The notes under the pieces are model-generated. The model was not told where the DNA came from and made no database searches. It was given only the letters and a program-made list of their open reading frames with translations. Positions 52,728 through 54,826 of a DNA stretch of 54,826 nt are shown here, piece by piece. Within the stretch, counting starts at the first letter, position 1. The number at the start of each line of letters is the position of its first letter. A program made the translations under genes and the position numbers. The stretch is from contig NZ_JALHQI010000012.1 in assembly GCF_022842045.1 (NCBI RefSeq), positions 1 through 54,826 of the forward strand, read 5' to 3'. The stretch is from Arenimonas sp. Lineage in GTDB: Bacteria; Pseudomonadota; Gammaproteobacteria; Xanthomonadales; Xanthomonadaceae.

Positions 52728-53119
52728 GTGTTTAGCCATGTGATGGTGGGAACCAACGACATCGACCGCGCCAAGCGCTTCTACGACGCGCTGCTGGGCT
52801 TCCTCGGGGCCGGCGCGCCGTTCGAGAACACTTCGGGCACGGTCACAAGCGCCTGTTTTACCGCCACGAGGGCAGCACCTTCTGCGTCACCGAGCCGATC
52901 AACGGCGAACCCGCCACCGTCGCCAACGGCGCCACCCTCGGCTTCAAGTGCAGCTCGCCCGAACAGGTGCAGCAGTTCCACGACATCGCGGTGGCGAACG
53001 GCGGCACCAGCTGCGAAGGCCCGCCCGGCCCGCGCACCAATGCCATCGGCATGCTGTACCTGAGCTACGTGCGCGACCCGGACGGCAACAAGCTCTGCGC
53101 GCTGCATCGGCCGGCCTGA
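52728..53119 (+). pseudogene. VOC (glyoxalase-fold) family gene with a one-base frameshift
   Basis: From the GTG at 52728, preceded by CGAAGGAG, the frame encodes MFSHVMVGTNDIDRAKRFYD, a typical VOC start. Near 52837 the frame breaks: the plus-one frame continues as GHKRLFYRHEGSTFCVTEP and LSYVRDPDGNKLCALHRPA to a TGA at 53119. One missing C near the GGCAC at 52836-52840 explains it. Either the gene is broken or the sequence has an error there. The undamaged protein would be about 130 residues, a usual VOC length. Confidence 0.85.
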
Positions 53120-53155
53120 GGCCACGGCCACCCAGCCCTTTTTCCGGGAGAGGCC

Positions 53156-53923
53156 ATGACCGTCCTGCGTTGCTTCCTGTGCCTGCTGCTGTTGGTCGCG
53201 CTCCCGGCCGACGGCCGGGGTGAACCGCGGGCCCTGACCGTGTTCGCGGCGGCCAGCCTGAAGGAAAGCCTCGACGCGGCCGCCGAGGACTGGACGCGCC
53301 TGTCGGGCCAGCCGGTGGTGGTGTCCTTCGCCGCCAGCTCGGCGCTGGCGCGCCAGATCGAACAGGGCGCGCCGGCCGACGTCTTCATTTCCGCGGACGC
53401 CGAGTGGATGGATTACCTGCAGCGCCGCCAGCAGATCGATCCCTCCACCCGCTTCGACCTGGCCGCCAACCGCCTCGTGCTGATTGCCCCCGCGACCTCG
53501 TCGCTGGCCGCAGTGGCGCTCACCGACCGCGAGGCGGTGCTGCGCGCGTTGGGCGATGGACGCCTGGCCGTGGCGGAAACTGCGAGCGTCCCGGCCGGAC
53601 GCTACGCGCGGCAATCGCTGGAGACGCTGGGGCTCTGGGAGGCCCTCGAACCCCGGCTGGCCCAAGGCGAGAACGTGCGCGCCGCGATGGCGTTCGTAGC
53701 CCGGGGCGAGGCGCCGATCGGCATCGTCTACGCCACCGACGCGCAGGCCGAGAAGGGCGTACGCGCCATCGCCCGATTTCCCGCGGACGGCCATGGCCGC
53801 ATCATCTATCCGGCCGCCCGCGTCGCCCGTTCGGACGCGGACCATGCCCGGGGATTCCTGGGCTACCTGCGCGGCGACCGCGCCGCGGAAATCCTGAGGA
53901 AGGCCGGGTTCTCCCCCCCCTGA
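53156..53923 (+). CDS. modA: molybdate-binding periplasmic protein
   Basis: A 255-residue exported protein with a signal peptide (CFLCLLLLVALPADG) and ModA hallmarks: TVFAAASLKESLDAAA, VVSFAASSALARQIEQGAPADVF and IGIVYATDAQAEKGV. The conserved serines that hold the oxyanion lie in AASLKES and FAASSAL. It captures molybdate or tungstate for the ModB permease, whose gene starts 2 bases downstream. Confidence 0.92.
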   Translation: MTVLRCFLCLLLLVALPADGRGEPRALTVFAAASLKESLDAAAEDWTRLSGQPVVVSFAASSALARQIEQGAPADVFISADAEWMDYLQRRQQIDPSTRFDLAANRLVLIAPATSSLAAVALTDREAVLRALGDGRLAVAETASVPAGRYARQSLETLGLWEALEPRLAQGENVRAAMAFVARGEAPIGIVYATDAQAEKGVRAIARFPADGHGRIIYPAARVARSDADHARGFLGYLRGDRAAEILRKAGFSPP

Positions 53924-53924
53924 C

Positions 53925-54614
53925 ATGCTTACCCACGAGGAAACGGTCGCGATCGGGCTCAGCCTGAGGGTGGCATTGCTGGCGGTGGTGTGCGCCTTGC
54001 CGTTCGCGATAGCGACGGCCTACGTGCTGGCGCGCAAGCAGTTCCCCGGCAAGGTCCTGTTCGACGCGCTGGTCCACCTGCCGCTGCTGCTGCCCCCGGT
54101 GCTCACGGGCTATGTCCTGCTGGTGCTGCTCGGCCGGCAGGGCGCAATCGGTTACTGGCTGGAGCAGTGGCTGGGCATCACGTTCGCGTTCCGCTGGACG
54201 GGCGCCGTGATTGCCGCGGCGATCATGGCGTTCCCGCTGTTCGTGCGTTCGATCCGGCTGTCGATCGAGTCCATTCCCCGGGAAGTGGATGAAATGGCGG
54301 CCAGCCTCGGGGCGCGGCCGTGGGCGGCGTTCTGGCAGGTCACCTTGCCGCTGAGCCTGCGTGGCGTCATCGCCGGCATGACGCTGGCGTTCGCCAAGGC
54401 CCTGGGCGAGTTCGGCGCCACCATCACCTTCGTGTCGAACATCCCGGGCGAGACGCAGACCATCGCGCTCGCCATGCATACCCTTATCCAGGTGCCCGGT
54501 GGCGGCGTGGCGATCGCCCGGCTGGCGGTCGTCTCGGTGATCATCTCCATCGGTGCCCTGGTCGCCTCGGAGTGGCTGGTGCGGCGGGCGGCCTACCGGC
54601 AGGCGAGCGAATGA
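53925..54614 (+). CDS. modB: molybdate ABC transporter permease
   Basis: A 229-residue membrane protein with about five helices. The family patterns LPLLLPPVLTGYVLLVLLG and AASLGARPWAAFWQVTLPL are present, followed by the ABC-contacting EAA-like loop and FAKALGEFGATITFVSN. It forms the transmembrane channel of the molybdate importer. The downstream sequence does not encode the ATPase ModC, which is usually the third gene. Confidence 0.92.
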   Translation: MLTHEETVAIGLSLRVALLAVVCALPFAIATAYVLARKQFPGKVLFDALVHLPLLLPPVLTGYVLLVLLGRQGAIGYWLEQWLGITFAFRWTGAVIAAAIMAFPLFVRSIRLSIESIPREVDEMAASLGARPWAAFWQVTLPLSLRGVIAGMTLAFAKALGEFGATITFVSNIPGETQTIALAMHTLIQVPGGGVAIARLAVVSVIISIGALVASEWLVRRAAYRQASE

Positions 54615-54692
54615 GGCGCGGAGGCCATCCTTGACCCGCCGTTAATGCCGGGGCTGACACCCTTGGCTCCCGACCGATCGCAAGGACGTGCC

Positions 54693-54826
54693 ATGACCCT
54701 GATGAGAACCACGATGCTGCTCGGCACCGCACTGGCGCTGTCTGCCTGCCAGCCCGCGGAGCCGCCGGCGGCCGAGGCGCCGCCCGCGCCCGCGCCGGTC
54801 GCAGAACCGGCACCCGCGCCGGCGCA
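54693..54826 (+). CDS. lipoprotein, N-terminal part, cut by the window edge
   Basis: An ATG at 54693 opens a frame starting MTLMRTTMLLGTALALSAC, a lipobox with Cys19, followed by a Pro/Ala/Glu-rich low-complexity segment that runs off the window. It is a probable small envelope lipoprotein of unknown function. The location 78 bases after modB, where modC would be expected, shows that modC is not adjacent. Confidence 0.75.
   Translation, partial: MTLMRTTMLLGTALALSACQPAEPPAAEAPPAPAPVAEPAPAPA

Overview
The window looks like a chromosomal segment of a high-GC gammaproteobacterium of the Xanthomonadaceae/Lysobacteraceae type. This is inferred from the GC-rich codon use, sigma-54/NtrC-controlled glnA, an RES/Xre module and the general gene set; no rRNA or tRNA is present to confirm it.

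Backbone, left part (1-22.1 kb). The 5' end of gltB diverges from a ParA-like ATPase, sixA, a YceI-family protein and a two-HKD phospholipase D lipoprotein. A YkvA/DUF1232 protein, a hotdog thioesterase, a PlsC-type acyltransferase, a YheT-type hydrolase and a large TPR protein follow, converging on uppP. Next comes glnA behind a textbook sigma-54 promoter with an NtrC box. Then come an unknown membrane-anchored protein, a secreted endonuclease I fused to lamin-tail and Ig-like domains, a GntR (YtrA-type) regulator with its ABC exporter, an acyltransferase-3 protein, the sensor kinase ntrB, a small membrane protein, an Xre/RES toxin-antitoxin pair, a TlpA-like thioredoxin and a tail-anchored unknown.

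Island (about 22.2-51.2 kb). A 24-nt sequence at 22196-22219 recurs in inverted orientation at 51184-51207 with 21 of 24 positions identical, exactly where base composition changes, so the 29 kb between them looks like one inserted unit. It carries: (a) a small ORF and a membrane protein; (b) a defence locus with a sigma-like protein, an unknown protein, an ImmA/IrrE protease-UvrD helicase-nuclease fusion, then ubiquitin-like protein, E2-like, JAB/JAMM peptidase and E1-like enzyme in the gene order of Bil (bacterial ISG15-like) antiphage operons; (c) a decayed helicase fragment; (d) a high-GC NAD operon (NMN adenylyltransferase-Nudix, nicotinamide phosphoribosyltransferase, SPFH protein, NAD-kinase-like protein); (e) a Tn7-like transposition module (TnsA-TnsB fusion, TnsC, TniQ and an unknown fourth protein), markedly more AT-rich; (f) a type I restriction operon hsdM-hsdS-DUF262-hsdR with a half-size HsdS.

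Backbone, right part (51.2-54.8 kb). ntrC starts 49 bases after the island's right repeat, directly behind a perfect NtrC box, so the island separates ntrB from ntrC by about 32 kb. A frameshifted VOC/glyoxalase gene, modA, modB (no modC follows) and the start of a lipoprotein gene end the window.

How it fits together: the flanks carry nitrogen-assimilation control (gltB, glnA, ntrB, ntrC). The island combines a ubiquitin-like antiphage system, a type I restriction system and NAD resynthesis with its own Tn7-like mobility genes. All functional statements come from reading motifs and gene order; no database search was run.
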